From Bacteroidales bacterium (GTDB lineage Bacteria; Bacteroidota; Bacteroidia; Bacteroidales; WCHB1-69): 64,000 bases of DNA. This document shows positions 1-10,600 of the stretch, in pieces (positions within the stretch are counted from its first letter, which is position 1; each line of letters begins with the position of its first letter). The translations under genes were made by a program, and so were the position numbers. The notes under the pieces are model-generated. The model ran no database searches. It worked only from the letters and a program-made list of their open reading frames with translations, and was not told the origin of the DNA. The stretch spans positions 186,001 to 250,000 of the forward strand of contig JAFXSR010000012.1 in NCBI GenBank assembly GCA_017525505.1, read 5' to 3'.

Positions 1-3000
1 AGGAGCAGTGGTGGAAGCCGGGAATTGCTGTGAAGCAGGTGCCAGGAACAACTTGAAGTAGTCGTAGCTACCTTCACCGTCCACCATGATGTCAAAGGAG
101 ATGGTAATAGAATCGACGGTGCCCACTGTGAACAGCTTCAATGCGGCGACAGAGGTGGCACTGTTGGTGTATTCTGGCGTGCTGCCGTTGCTGGTCACAA
201 AGAGTGCAGGATCGTTGTTCACCGTTCCTCTCATCCAATAGTTGGGACAGCTTCCGTTGTTCAACACCCAAGCATCGCTGGGATCAGAGAAGTCAGCAGT
301 GTAGGGCAAGCTCGTTGGGATCATGGTAGTGGAGGTCTGTAAGTTGGTGCTCCAGTAGCTGACATCGCTGCCGCCGCAGAGGGCACGAACGTAGAACTCG
401 TATGTTGTGGAGTTGTTCAGATTGTTGATGGTGAACGGGTTGCTGGTGGCTGTCACCAAGTTGGCGTCAGTGCCGTCAGGATCGAAACCAGGTGCACCGT
501 ACGCAATTTCCCATGAGGTGGCCGAGCCAACTTCATTCCATCCCAGTTCAATGCTGGAAGTGGTGGAGTTCAATGCTTGCAGATGCTGTGGTTTCGGACA
601 ACTCGGAATCAGGTCGATGGACAGGTTGTCGATATAGGCGTATGCGATGGTGGTGGTATAGGCATTCTTGAAGGCAATGTATTGACCGCTACCGTTATAG
701 TTGTAGAAGACAACTTCTTTTTCAACCCATGTGGTTGCTGATGATGCGGGGATAATCGTATCAATAGGTACAAAAGTGCTGGCATCAACAGGGTTGGTCA
801 TCACACCCACTATCAATTTGTCGGAAGTGCCATTTGCACGGTACATGAAAGTAGCCTGCAAGGTGTTGACAGGAATAGAGGCGTCGAATGGAGGTGTAAC
901 GGCAATGTTATAGGTGCCGGAAGAACCTGTGTAGAAATAGAGGGAAGCTGTGCCGGCATAATGGTTGGAGGTGTTACAGTAGGGTCTGTCGCTGGAATAG
1001 GTGTTGATCTTGCCCCAGCAGTTTGGATAATGACCTTCGCCAGTTCCGTATGAATCAAAGTCTTCCGTGTAAGGAAGCTGGTTAATGGCATCGCATGCGG
1101 TAGCTGTGGAGTACCCTGAAGAGTAATTGCTGTAATCACCGCCGCCGCAGTCTGATCTAATATAAAAGTCATACGAGGTGGAGGCGGTCAAGCCGCTGAT
1201 GGTGTATGGATTGGTGGTGGCAGTCTCCGTAGTGCCGGTGCCGAGCGTGAAGCCGGCGGGGCCGTATTCAATCACCCAGGAAGTGGCTGAACCGTTTTCT
1301 GTCCACCCCAACTCAACTGTGTTGGTGGTGACATTCACTGCATGTACTTGAGTGGGCTTTGGACAAGAGGGAATGAGCTCAACTTTTACGTTATCTACAT
1401 ATCCATAGTTGTAGCCGGTGGTGGGTTGCGGAGCCTTGATGGCAATGTATGCGCCCGTACCGGTATAGAGGCTCAGCGGAATTTCGTAGTTGGCGTAAGT
1501 GGTGGAGCTGGTAGTGACAGAGGAGACTGGCATGAAAGTGTTGATATCTGTCGGGTCTGTCATCACACCGATTACAAGATCGAAAGGATAACTGGTTGTG
1601 TTGTCGCGGGCATCAAAGGTAAGCTGCAACGTGTTCATCGGCAGTGTATTTACATCGATTTCCGGCAGGATGGCAACCTGGTCGTCATACGTGCTTGCAG
1701 TGACGGAGGTATAGAACCTCATGGAGTTGGTGCCAGAGACGGCATAGGTAGTGCTATTGTATATAATAGGATAACCAGAGTATGAGGTGTTTGTTCCTGC
1801 GTTATGGTAGTTCCAGCAGTTGGGCAGGTTGTTCGTGGCAACCGAGGTGGTGGTGGCACCTGTCCAAGAGTCAAAGTTCTCCATGAAGGGCAAGGTACTT
1901 ATGGCAGCGCATGCGGTACGCTCGCTGAGGGTGGTCCAGTTGCTGTATTCACCGCCACCGCAATCGCTTCTCATACGCACATAGTAAAGAGTGTTGGGGT
2001 TAAGATTGGAGATGGTATAAGGAGTTGAGGTGATCGTGCCTTCAGAACTCCAGGTGATATTGTCCGTACTGGTTTCCAGCTCCCATGAGGATTCTGAATA
2101 GCCGGGTGCCCAATCCAATGTTATGCTGTTCGCTGTTACTTCAGTTGCATATACATTGGGAGCGATACAAGTGACAGTAGGATCGCATTCCGTGCCAAAT
2201 TTAATGTTGTTACGATATAAATAGGTTTCCGGACTTTCGGGAGAAGTGAGAGAGAACGGGTAGTCATCATCATAATAGTGTAGTGTCATACCACTGGCGG
2301 AATGTGTCTTGAAAGTATTATTGTTGCTGGTAGTATAATCACCGTCATCATTCTTGACCACCACCACCAAGTTGCGGCCGCTATAGTTGAATGGAGTGGT
2401 GAATGTGATGGTAACCCAGTTGTCAGTACCGCTGTTGTTGTAGTTGACAGTGCCGCTATAAACCAAGGTCAGGGAGTCTGCGGGTATCCATGTGGACAGA
2501 GAAGTAAGGTTTGTTTCGGCCAAATAGATGGACTGGTTGGTCTTGGTTTGGGATGTGGAGTAAATATACTGGAAGCCAATGGAAGAAATGTCACCAGTAA
2601 AATTGAGTTCGCTAGCCAGATAGAGCTGTTGCACGTATGAATAATTATAGTATGTGTTTAGCGGGATATTGTAGCTGGTGCTGGTGCCGTTGCCAACCAA
2701 CAGGTCACCGCCAGCTAAGCAGTTCGTGACGAAAGTTGCCTGAGCGGGGCTTGCGGTTCCGTTGGGACAGTCGGAGGTGACTCTCACCGTATAAGAAGTG
2801 GTGGGATCCAAGCCTGAAAGCATGTATTGTGTAGCATCAGTAGTGCCTGCTGTTGTCCAGTTGTTCTGGCCAGTTACAGTATATTCCACAGTGTAACCAA
2901 TAGCGCCGTAAAGAGCGGCACTCCAGCTTACCAATGCGGAGGTTCCTACAACCTGGGTAACTGTGACGTTATTGGGTGATGAGCATAAAGGAGTAGTGGT

Positions 3001-6000
3001 GAAAGTACCGGCTACTGACCAGTCGCTATTTTCGCCACCGTCACAATTGGCGCGTACATACACGTCGTAGGCGGTCTCGTCATCCAAACCGATGAGGGTG
3101 TACGGACGGACCATGGTGTATTCGGGTATGCCTTCCGAAATAGCGTGTCCTGCGGGAACTGCCACCACTTCCCATGCGCTTTCTGTACCGTAGGGTGTCC
3201 AGTTGACATTGGCACCTTCTGAGGTGATGTTGCTGAAAACTATATTTCTCGGTTTGGGACAGCTCGGGATGGGCTCAATCTTCAGGTTGTCCACGTATGC
3301 GTATCCAGAAGTGGAAGTGTAAGCGTTTTTGAAGGCGATAAACTGGCCATTGCCGGTATATTGGCTGAAATCAACTTCTCTTTCAACCCAAGTGGTATAA
3401 CTTGCGTCGGGAGCAATGGTTTCAATAGGAACAAAGGTGTTGGCATCTGCGGAATCGGTCATCACACCCACTATCAGTCGGTCTGAAGCGTAGTAACCTC
3501 TATACATAAAGGTAGCTTGCAGCGTGTTGATAGGAATAGAGGCGTCAAATCTGGGAGAGACAGCGATGTTATAAGTGCCGCTGTTACCCGCATAGAAATA
3601 CAAGCAGCCAGGTGCGCTATAGTTGGTGGTATTGATATAAGGTCTGTCACTGGTGTAGGTGTTGATTTTGGTCCAGCAGGTGGGGTAAGCGGAAGTTCCG
3701 GTTCCGTAGGTGTCAAAGTTTTCAACAAACGGCAGGGCGGTTACTATGCCGCAGTCGGTTCTGAAAGAGATGTGCACCCAGGTGCTGTTCTCAGAGCCAC
3801 ATACTGCCTTTACATACACATCATAGAGGGTGTTGCCGCTCAAGTTGGTCAGTGAGATTTCGGGCGTATATACTGTTTCGGCAGTTTCCAATTCTGGATC
3901 AATGATGCTACCGGCAGGACCGTAAACCACTTGCCATTCCGTTTCGTCACCACCGGCAGTCCATGCAATGTCTGCGGCGTCGGGTGTTATGGAGTTGGCT
4001 ACCGTATGAAGGTTGGTGACGTGTGCGCATAAGGGGATGTAGTCCACTTCAATGTCATCGATGTACATATTGCTGCTGGTACCCATCGGAATTCTGAAAG
4101 CGATGTATCTGCCAGTGCCAGTATAGTTGTCGGTGTTGACTTCAAAGAGTTCCCAGGTGGAGGTGGCAGACGGAGTGACATCCTGACCTACCTGCACGAA
4201 AGTGGAGTAATCGTTAGGATCTTCCATGATACCTACTTGGATATAATAGGAAGCGGAGGTCTTATAAGCCCAGAAACGAACCTGCAGGTTGTCCATCTGC
4301 ACATTGTCGTCAAAGAGCGGTGAAGCTATATATGAATAATAAGAAGAAGCACCATAGAAATAGGTACTGTAAGTGCCTGAATGGTGATAGGAGTTGGAAG
4401 TGTATGGATAAGCGGTACTTGAGTTGGTGCCTCTTGTCCAGCAGTAAACCATGTTGCCAGCGCCGGAAGCCGGTGCGTCGTCAAAGTTTTCAGTATAAGG
4501 AACGTCAACACTGGTACAAGCGGTTCTGGCAGATACTGATACCCAGTCACTGTATTCACCGCCGCAATTGGAGCTAAGACGGATATAGTATTGGGTATTG
4601 GCGTCAAGGTTATCCAAGTCGTAAGGATGGGTGTTGACCGTTCCGACAGAAGTCCAAGTGCTATTGTCGGTAGAGTATTCCATCTCCCAAGAGCTTTCTG
4701 AAAGACCGGGTGCCCAGTCCAAAGTGATGCTTTCAGAGGTTGTTCCGGTGACAAAAACATTGGGAGCAACGCATGTTACAGTGTTGTCGCAAGGAATGAA
4801 GAATTTCACATTGCTACGATTGGAGGTAGTGGATGAGCTGGCACCAGCAGATGTCGGGTTGCTGGGTGCGGGGTTGTATGAGTCACTGTAAAAATAAAGT
4901 GTGCGGGTCGCACCTGCATTGTGCACATTGAACGTATAGTTAATACCATCGTAATCGTCGGAGTTGTCATCCACTACAAGTACGAGGTTGTCGGTGCCGT
5001 TGTATTGGAAAGGTGTTGATAATACAAAGGTGTTCCAACCTTGGTGGCAGTTCAGATGGCCGCTATATACTTGCGTGAGACTGGACAAAGGTATGTAGCT
5101 GGAAGTGCTGGAGAAGCTGCTTTGCGAGGTGTGTCCCAGATAGATGACCACATCGGTTTTTACTGTTGATGCGGTAGAGTATGCATACTCGAAAGCGATA
5201 CTGTCGATGGTGCTGGAGCCGCCCATTTCAGAAGCGAGGTATATCTGCTGGGTGTATGAATAATGATAATAATTGTTCACCGGAATTGTGTAAGCTGTGG
5301 ATGTACCTTCGGTGAAAGGATCTCCGCCTGCCAAGCAATGGGTGGAGAAGTTTCTCTCAATGGTGTCAGCGGTGCCGAGGTCACAATTGCTATATACCAT
5401 CACTTCGTAATCTGTGGCAGGCTCAAGACCTGAAATCATATATTCGGTGCCATCCACAAGTTGCATATTCCAGCTGTCCTGACCCGCTACTGAATATTCC
5501 ACAGTGTAGCTGGTGGCTCCATATTGGGCGGGATTCCAGCTTACCAATGCGGAGGTACCTGTAACTTGGCTCATGGTAACATTTAATGGGGATGAGCAGT
5601 GTGGGTTGGTGGTGAAATGAGCCGGATATGACCATGAACTATAGTCACTGCCACAGTTGGCGCGTACATATACATCGTAGGAGGTCTGATCATTCAGGCC
5701 AGTGACTGTGTAAGGATGGGTAGAGGTGGATTCCGGTGTGCCATCCGTGACAGCGGTGCCGGTGGGTACCACTACTATTTCCCAAGCGTATTGGTCATCA
5801 GTGGCAGTCCAGTCCACATCCACAGTGGTGGCGGTGACATTGCTGGTATGTACCAAAGTCGGTTTTACACAGGAAGGAATGGTCTCAATCACGAGATTGT
5901 CTATATAGGCGTAAGCGGTAGTACTTGTGTATTCGTTTTTGAAAGCGATATACTGGCCTGTACCCGTGTAGTTGTCAAATGTAACAGTTCTTTCAGCCCA

Positions 6001-7248
6001 AGTGGATGTCGTGCTTTCCGGCTGAATCGTTGCCACTTGAACGAAGGTGCTGGCGTCTGTGGGGTCATCCATTACACCTACAATCAGTCGGTCAGTGGTG
6101 CTGTTGGCTCTGTACATGAAGTTGGCTTGCAGAGTGTTGATGGGAAGGGAGGCATCGAACTGCGGTGTGATGGCAATATTGTAAGTGCCGCTTGTTCCAG
6201 TGTAGAAGTATAAGGAACCCACACCATCATAGTGGGTGCTGTTGATGTATGGTCTGTTGGAAGAATAGGTGTTGATTTTGTACCAGCAGGTGGGATAAGA
6301 GGGGTCGCCGGTTCCGTAGGTATCAAAGTTTTCAGAATAAGGAAGGGTGGTGATATTGTCACAGGCGGTACGGAATGCAATGGTTCTCCATGCGCTGTAT
6401 GTGCCATCTGTGCTACAATAAGAACGAACGTATGCATTGTAGGGGGTGTTGGCGTTCAAACCAGTGAAGGTGTAAAAGGTGTCGGTAACAGCAGTACCGA
6501 TAGTGTTGCTGTCGGGAACAACGTTTTCAGAAATGAATACTTCCCAATCGGTTTCGGTTTCACCAGGGCTCCATGAAAAGTCAGCCTCGTCGGTAGTAAT
6601 GTTGCCTATGGTCAGATGTCTGGGTGCGCGACAACCTGAAGGATCTGTGATTTCAATTTTTATATTGGCACGATTTGACTGTGTGTAGATGGTGCCTGAA
6701 TATGAACCTAAACTATAGGGGTTAGGATCTGATGAGTCACTGTGGAATGAAATGACAGAATTGGTTGCAGTGGTATAATAGAAATATTGAGTGGTGTAAC
6801 CACTGGTGTATTCGTGAAAGGCAATCATCAGGTTGCTGGTACCATCGTAGGTGAAAGGAACATCAAGGGTAATGGTTGACCAACCTGTCGTTGGAATAGT
6901 CCAGGACCCTTGGTAAACGATGTCGGCCGCTGTGACTTGTTCCCAATCAGTGTTGCCTGAGAAAGAGCTTCTGCTCACATTCTTCATATAGACAACAATG
7001 TTGTTGGTTTGTTCAGAACCGCTGGACTTTTCGTAACTGATGGAGGTGATGTCACCAGCAGAACCACCGGCTGCGGTGATTTCAGAAGCGGTGTAAATCG
7101 CCTCGACGAAGGAGTAACCCCATAATGAATTGAAAGGGGTGTAGTACGTGGTACTGGTACCCGTACCAATCGTAATCTCCTGCTGTGCTTGCGTGATGAG
7201 CGGCAATGTGAGTATCGCCGTCAGCAAAAGGAATAGAATTTTTTTCAT
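1..7248 (-). CDS. Giant secreted fibronectin-III/anchor-J mosaic protein, 3' end outside window
   Basis: The reading frame is open from the ATG at 7248 to the window edge, giving at least 2416 residues; the C-terminus, presumably a T9SS sorting domain, is not visible. It starts with MKKILFLLLTAILTLPLITQAQ, a Sec signal peptide. Residues about 24-200 form an N-terminal beta-rich module (WGYSFVEAIYTASE) that recurs at about 643-823 and 1509-1693. The rest alternates fibronectin III domains with about six cleaved-adhesin/choice-of-anchor-J-like modules (LPYSENFDTYGTG...CW; ...AYIDNLVIE). The last visible part (FKLFLAPASQ) matches a stretch near residue 370 of the 2032-aa paralog. By family it would be an outer-surface or released adhesin-like protein; no catalytic motif was seen. 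It is the downstream-most visible member of a five-gene tandem array. Function is inferred from architecture only. Confidence 0.85.
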   Translation of the reverse strand, partial: MKKILFLLLTAILTLPLITQAQQEITIGTGTSTTYYTPFNSLWGYSFVEAIYTASEITAAGGSAGDITSISYEKSSGSEQTNNIVVYMKNVSRSSFSGNTDWEQVTAADIVYQGSWTIPTTGWSTITLDVPFTYDGTSNLMIAFHEYTSGYTTQYFYYTTATNSVISFHSDSSDPNPYSLGSYSGTIYTQSNRANIKIEITDPSGCRAPRHLTIGNITTDEADFSWSPGETETDWEVFISENVVPDSNTIGTAVTDTFYTFTGLNANTPYNAYVRSYCSTDGTYSAWRTIAFRTACDNITTLPYSENFDTYGTGDPSYPTCWYKINTYSSNRPYINSTHYDGVGSLYFYTGTSGTYNIAITPQFDASLPINTLQANFMYRANSTTDRLIVGVMDDPTDASTFVQVATIQPESTTSTWAERTVTFDNYTGTGQYIAFKNEYTSTTAYAYIDNLVIETIPSCVKPTLVHTSNVTATTVDVDWTATDDQYAWEIVVVPTGTAVTDGTPESTSTHPYTVTGLNDQTSYDVYVRANCGSDYSSWSYPAHFTTNPHCSSPLNVTMSQVTGTSALVSWNPAQYGATSYTVEYSVAGQDSWNMQLVDGTEYMISGLEPATDYEVMVYSNCDLGTADTIERNFSTHCLAGGDPFTEGTSTAYTIPVNNYYHYSYTQQIYLASEMGGSSTIDSIAFEYAYSTASTVKTDVVIYLGHTSQSSFSSTSSYIPLSSLTQVYSGHLNCHQGWNTFVLSTPFQYNGTDNLVLVVDDNSDDYDGINYTFNVHNAGATRTLYFYSDSYNPAPSNPTSAGASSSTTSNRSNVKFFIPCDNTVTCVAPNVFVTGTTSESITLDWAPGLSESSWEMEYSTDNSTWTSVGTVNTHPYDLDNLDANTQYYIRLSSNCGGEYSDWVSVSARTACTSVDVPYTENFDDAPASGAGNMVYCWTRGTNSSTAYPYTSNSYHHSGTYSTYFYGASSYYSYIASPLFDDNVQMDNLQVRFWAYKTSASYYIQVGIMEDPNDYSTFVQVGQDVTPSATSTWELFEVNTDNYTGTGRYIAFRIPMGTSSNMYIDDIEVDYIPLCAHVTNLHTVANSITPDAADIAWTAGGDETEWQVVYGPAGSIIDPELETAETVYTPEISLTNLSGNTLYDVYVKAVCGSENSTWVHISFRTDCGIVTALPFVENFDTYGTGTSAYPTCWTKINTYTSDRPYINTTNYSAPGCLYFYAGNSGTYNIAVSPRFDASIPINTLQATFMYRGYYASDRLIVGVMTDSADANTFVPIETIAPDASYTTWVEREVDFSQYTGNGQFIAFKNAYTSTSGYAYVDNLKIEPIPSCPKPRNIVFSNITSEGANVNWTPYGTESAWEVVAVPAGHAISEGIPEYTMVRPYTLIGLDDETAYDVYVRANCDGGENSDWSVAGTFTTTPLCSSPNNVTVTQVVGTSALVSWSAALYGAIGYTVEYTVTGQNNWTTAGTTDATQYMLSGLDPTTSYTVRVTSDCPNGTASPAQATFVTNCLAGGDLLVGNGTSTSYNIPLNTYYNYSYVQQLYLASELNFTGDISSIGFQYIYSTSQTKTNQSIYLAETNLTSLSTWIPADSLTLVYSGTVNYNNSGTDNWVTITFTTPFNYSGRNLVVVVKNDDGDYTTSNNNTFKTHSASGMTLHYYDDDYPFSLTSPESPETYLYRNNIKFGTECDPTVTCIAPNVYATEVTANSITLDWAPGYSESSWELETSTDNITWSSEGTITSTPYTISNLNPNTLYYVRMRSDCGGGEYSNWTTLSERTACAAISTLPFMENFDSWTGATTTSVATNNLPNCWNYHNAGTNTSYSGYPIIYNSTTYAVSGTNSMRFYTSVTASTYDDQVAILPEIDVNTLPMNTLQLTFDARDNTTSYPFDLVIGVMTDPTDINTFMPVSSVTTSSTTYANYEIPLSLYTGTGAYIAIKAPQPTTGYNYGYVDNVKVELIPSCPKPTQVHAVNVTTNTVELGWTENGSATSWVIEYGPAGFTLGTGTTETATTNPYTISGLTASTSYDFYIRSDCGGGDYSNYSSGYSTATACDAINQLPYTEDFDSYGTGEGHYPNCWGKINTYSSDRPYCNTSNHYAGTASLYFYTGSSGTYNIAVTPPFDASIPVNTLQATFMYRANGTSDKLIVGVMTNPVDASTFVPIDTIIPASSATTWVEKEVVFYNYNGSGQYIAFKNAYTTTIAYAYIDNLSIDLIPSCPKPQHLQALNSTTSSIELGWNEVGSATSWEIAYGAPGFDPDGTDANLVTATSNPFTINNLNNSTTYEFYVRALCGGSDVSYWSTNLQTSTTMIPTSLPYTADFSDPSDAWVLNNGSCPNYWMRGTVNNDPALFVTSNGSTPEYTNSATSVAALKLFTVGTVDSITISFDIMVDGEGSYDYFKLFLAPASQQFPASTTAP

Positions 7249-7387
7249 GATGTTTTTATTTTTGTTAATACTAAGTTGTTTCTTTTTTGGATGGATTAAT
7301 AAAATGTAAATATTTGATATATAATATGTTTAGCTTGTTTAATGGTTTGTAGATCGCATGATGCGGAGTATTTTGATTTTCAAACAA

Positions 7388-7421
7388 CAAACCTAATGAA
7401 AAAATCAAAACCTTTGACAAA
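7388..7421 (-). promoter_or_regulatory. Putative promoter of the partial giant gene
   Basis: Read on the minus strand, TAGGTTTG (7395-7388) fits the Bacteroidota -7 box TAnnTTTG, and TTTG (7421-7418) lies 22 bases upstream. The implied leader is about 130 nt. It lies just downstream of the preceding gene's terminator, so this gene probably has its own transcript. Confidence 0.5.
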
Positions 7422-7438
7422 AAAAAACAATAAAAAAA

Positions 7439-7472
7439 CAGGGTTATCAACAATTTAAAGTTAATAACCCTG
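7439..7472 (-). terminator. Rho-independent terminator of the 1743-aa protein gene
   Basis: CAGGGTTAT (7439-7447) pairs with ATAACCCTG (7464-7472). On the minus strand the hairpin is followed by a run of T. It differs in sequence from the GTAGAGACGC terminators of the next three spacers. Confidence 0.75.
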
Positions 7473-7493
7473 ATGTATGTAAAATTGTGTTTC

Positions 7494-7612
7494 CCGTTAA
7501 GGCGTTAAGACGTGAAGACATGCACTGCGTGCATTCGTCAAGGCGTTATAGCAATTATCGTCTTAACGAGCGAACGAAGTGAGCGTCTCCACGTCTCCAC
7601 GTCTTAACGTTT
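7494..7612. repeat. Hairpin-rich spacer repeat, copy A (overlaps a stop codon)
   Basis: The 7249-7603 spacer holds a promoter, a terminator and this repeat. Words shared with three other spacers are GAGCGAACGAAGTGAGCG, CTCCACGTCTCCACG and CGTCTTAACG. The last of these contains the Arg-stop codons of the adjacent gene (CGT TAA on the minus strand). A perfect hairpin ATGCAC-TGC-GTGCAT lies at 7520-7534; in the other copies the loop is GAA. Origin unknown. Confidence 0.75.
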
Positions 7613-10600
7613 GATAAACTTCTTCGTCGCACTCACATTGTCGCCGTTCACGCGTACGAAGTACATACCGGCAGCCATGTCGCTCAGGTCGATGCGGGCA
7701 TGGTTGTCGTTCAGTTCAACTTTCTGGATCATCTGGCCGAAGGCGTTATAGACCACAGCTTCCTTCACGTTCACGTTGCTGTTCACGTTCAGGTCGATGT
7801 AGTTGTCAGCGGGGTTCGGCATCAGCATGACGCTTTGTGAAAGGGTCACATCGTCGATATTGTCGATAATCTCGAAGTTGGCGATGAGCGTGATGTCTGC
7901 GGTTACAGTGAAAGTATAGGGATTGGCTGTACTTACTTCGGTGCCCGCGTCATTGGTCCAGTTCACGAAGCGATAGTTCGCGGCAGGAGTGGCGGTGGCG
8001 GTCACCTCGGTATTTTCAGCTACTTGACCGCTGTGGCTGCTGGTCACATTACCCATTTCGGTGTTGGCGCTGGTAACGCTGACGTTATAGTAGGTCACAG
8101 CAGGATCGTTGGCCTCGAAGGTGGCGGTGAGGGTGATGTCACCGGTCACGGTAAAGGTGTATGGATTGGCGGTGCTCACCTGGGTGGTGCCGTTCATCCA
8201 AGCCACAAAGTGGTAGCCATCGAGAGCGGTTGCGGTAGCGGTGAAGGAAGAGCCTTCGTTGACGGTGCTTGCGCCAGCAGGAGCAACAGTACCCATAGTG
8301 GCATCAGCAGTGTTCAATGTAACGGTGTGGGTGGTGACAGTGTTAGCCTCGAAGGTAGCTGTGAGGGTGATGTCGGCAGTTACATTGAAAGTGTATGGAT
8401 TGGCGGTGCTCACCTGGGTGGTGCCGTTCATCCAAGCCACGAAGTGGTAGCCATCGAGAGCTGTTGCGGTAGCGGTGAAGGAAGAGCCTTCGTTGACGGT
8501 GTTTGCACCAGCAGGAGCAACAGTACCCATTGTAGCGTCAGCGGTGTTCAGTGTTACGGTATATGTGGTAACAGGACCACCTGCTGGTTCAAAGTTGGCG
8601 ATGAAAGTCTTGTCACTAGTCACGGTGATGATGAGGTCAGGATCGGTGCCGACTTCGTTGATGCCGTAGCTGGATTCCTGGGTCCAATTAACAAATTGAT
8701 AACCGGCATTGGCGGTAGCTGACAGGATGATTTGCTCGCCAGCAGGATAGGTGCCACCACCAGTGGCAGTACCCATCAGGCTATCGTTTACCAAAACAGT
8801 GATAGTGTGTGTTGCGCCAGAATTATCAAGGAAGATGGCATTCAAAGTGAGGTCGGTGGTTGCGACAAAGGTGTAGGGATTATCGGTGCTGATAATATTG
8901 AGGTTTTCGTCAATCCACTTCGAGAAAGTATAGCTGGCGGCAGGAGTTGCAGTTACAGTAACGCTGTCGCCAATGTTATAGATACCCGCACCTGTGACGG
9001 TACCATATGCCGGGTTGTTTTGAGTCACATTGATGGTAACTTGGTTGGCACCAGCCTGTTCACGTACGGTGAAATCGTCGATAGAGAGGCGGAACTGGTT
9101 GGTGCAGTTGAAGTGACGAAGAGCGATGTAGATGTTTTGGCCGGCGTATGTGCTCAGGTCAATGATGGGGTTGAAAACACCAGCGGATAATGTCCATTCG
9201 TCAATCATGGTGAAGTCGGAAGTGTTGGTATTACCAGTGGTGGAAATAAAGATTCCATAGTGTTCAGCAGGCCATGACTGATCTTGAGCGGTGGCACTCC
9301 AAGTAACCTCGTAGTTGCTTCCGGAAGGAATAGCAAACTGGGGGGAAACTAACCAGTTGTCAGGGGTAAGTGCACCTTCGTCATTGTCGTATGAAGCTGA
9401 TTGAATAGAGGTGTAGCCTGGAAGGATAGTCCAGTTGTAGCCATCACCGTCGGCGTCAATCTTTGTCCAGCAAGCTGGTTCGGCACTGAAGTCCTGAACG
9501 TAGGGGAACTGGTCAACAGTACCACATTCGGTGCTGGCAGAGACAGTTCTTATTGAAGATTCATTGTCAGCTGAGCAGTCGGCGGCAACACCGAAGGTGT
9601 AGTTGGTGGAGGCGGAAAGACCAGTGACTTCGTATTCGGTAGCTGCGATGTTGGTGGCTACTATAGTAGTGCCATTATAAATAGTGTATGTAGCGGTGTT
9701 GTTGTTGTCGGTCCAACTCAAGAAAACGCTGTTGGAGGTTGTGCTGTCAACAGTCAGGTCGGTGACAGGATAGCAATAGTCACCAGTCATTTCGGTGACA
9801 GACACGTTGTCAATCCATCCATAGTAACTGTAATTGCCATAATAGTGGACGGCTAACTGGGTAGCGGTGACAGGGATAACAAACTCGAGGGGTTGCCAAT
9901 CGCTTTGGCCAGTGGTGGTGTAGTCAGTTGGATCCCAAATGGTGTCGGTAGCTGTGACATAGCCGAAATTCAGAACGTCATTAGATCCGTATGTGGCATA
10001 GACCACGTTCACGAGCAGGTTGGTGGCACTGGAACTTACCTCCATTAACGGTGAATAACCGTACTGGTTATAGTCGGTAGCGTTGCTATAAGAGCTGAAG
10101 CGTATAACTTCTCTGTTATCGACAGTGACGAATCCCATGCCATAGGTGCCGCCAATATTGCCGGTGGCAACTAAGTCCCAACAGTCACGTGTGCTGCTGG
10201 TGGCGTCGAAAGTCTCGGTGTAGGGAAGTTCAACAGCAGGACATGCGGTGTTGAAACTCACAGATACAATCATGCTTTCTTCGGAACCGCAGTTGGCGGC
10301 TACACCAAAGGTATAATGCGTCATTGGTTCGAGGGAATAGAGGTCAACAGTATTGTCGGTGGTGTATTGATATACTGTGGTGTCAGACATATCGTAGATG
10401 GTATAACCATCAGCCTCACCGTTCCAAGTCAGGGTGGCACCGTCAGTAGTGATGTTGCTGACAGTCAGACCTGTTGCGGGAAAACAGATGTCTGCATCAC
10501 TGGGGGTATAATAGATGGTGGTTTTGGGCAGGAAATTTCGTTGATTGATACCTGTGCCGTAGCCACCCATGGAAGCGCCTGTGGCAGAGGTGCCGTGCCA

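Noticed and set aside
5716..6213. A 165-codon plus-strand frame inside the partial giant gene, and similar frames at 29300-29776, 30299-30826 and 31775-32221
   Set aside because: All are antisense shadows of fibronectin III/anchor-J coding sequence, with low-complexity Ser/Gly/Val composition and no recognisable domain.
8024..8722. A 232-codon open frame on the plus strand inside the 1743-aa protein gene
   Set aside because: It is antisense to the InlB-like repeats; its own repetitive sequence mirrors the repeats, and it has no promoter or family match.
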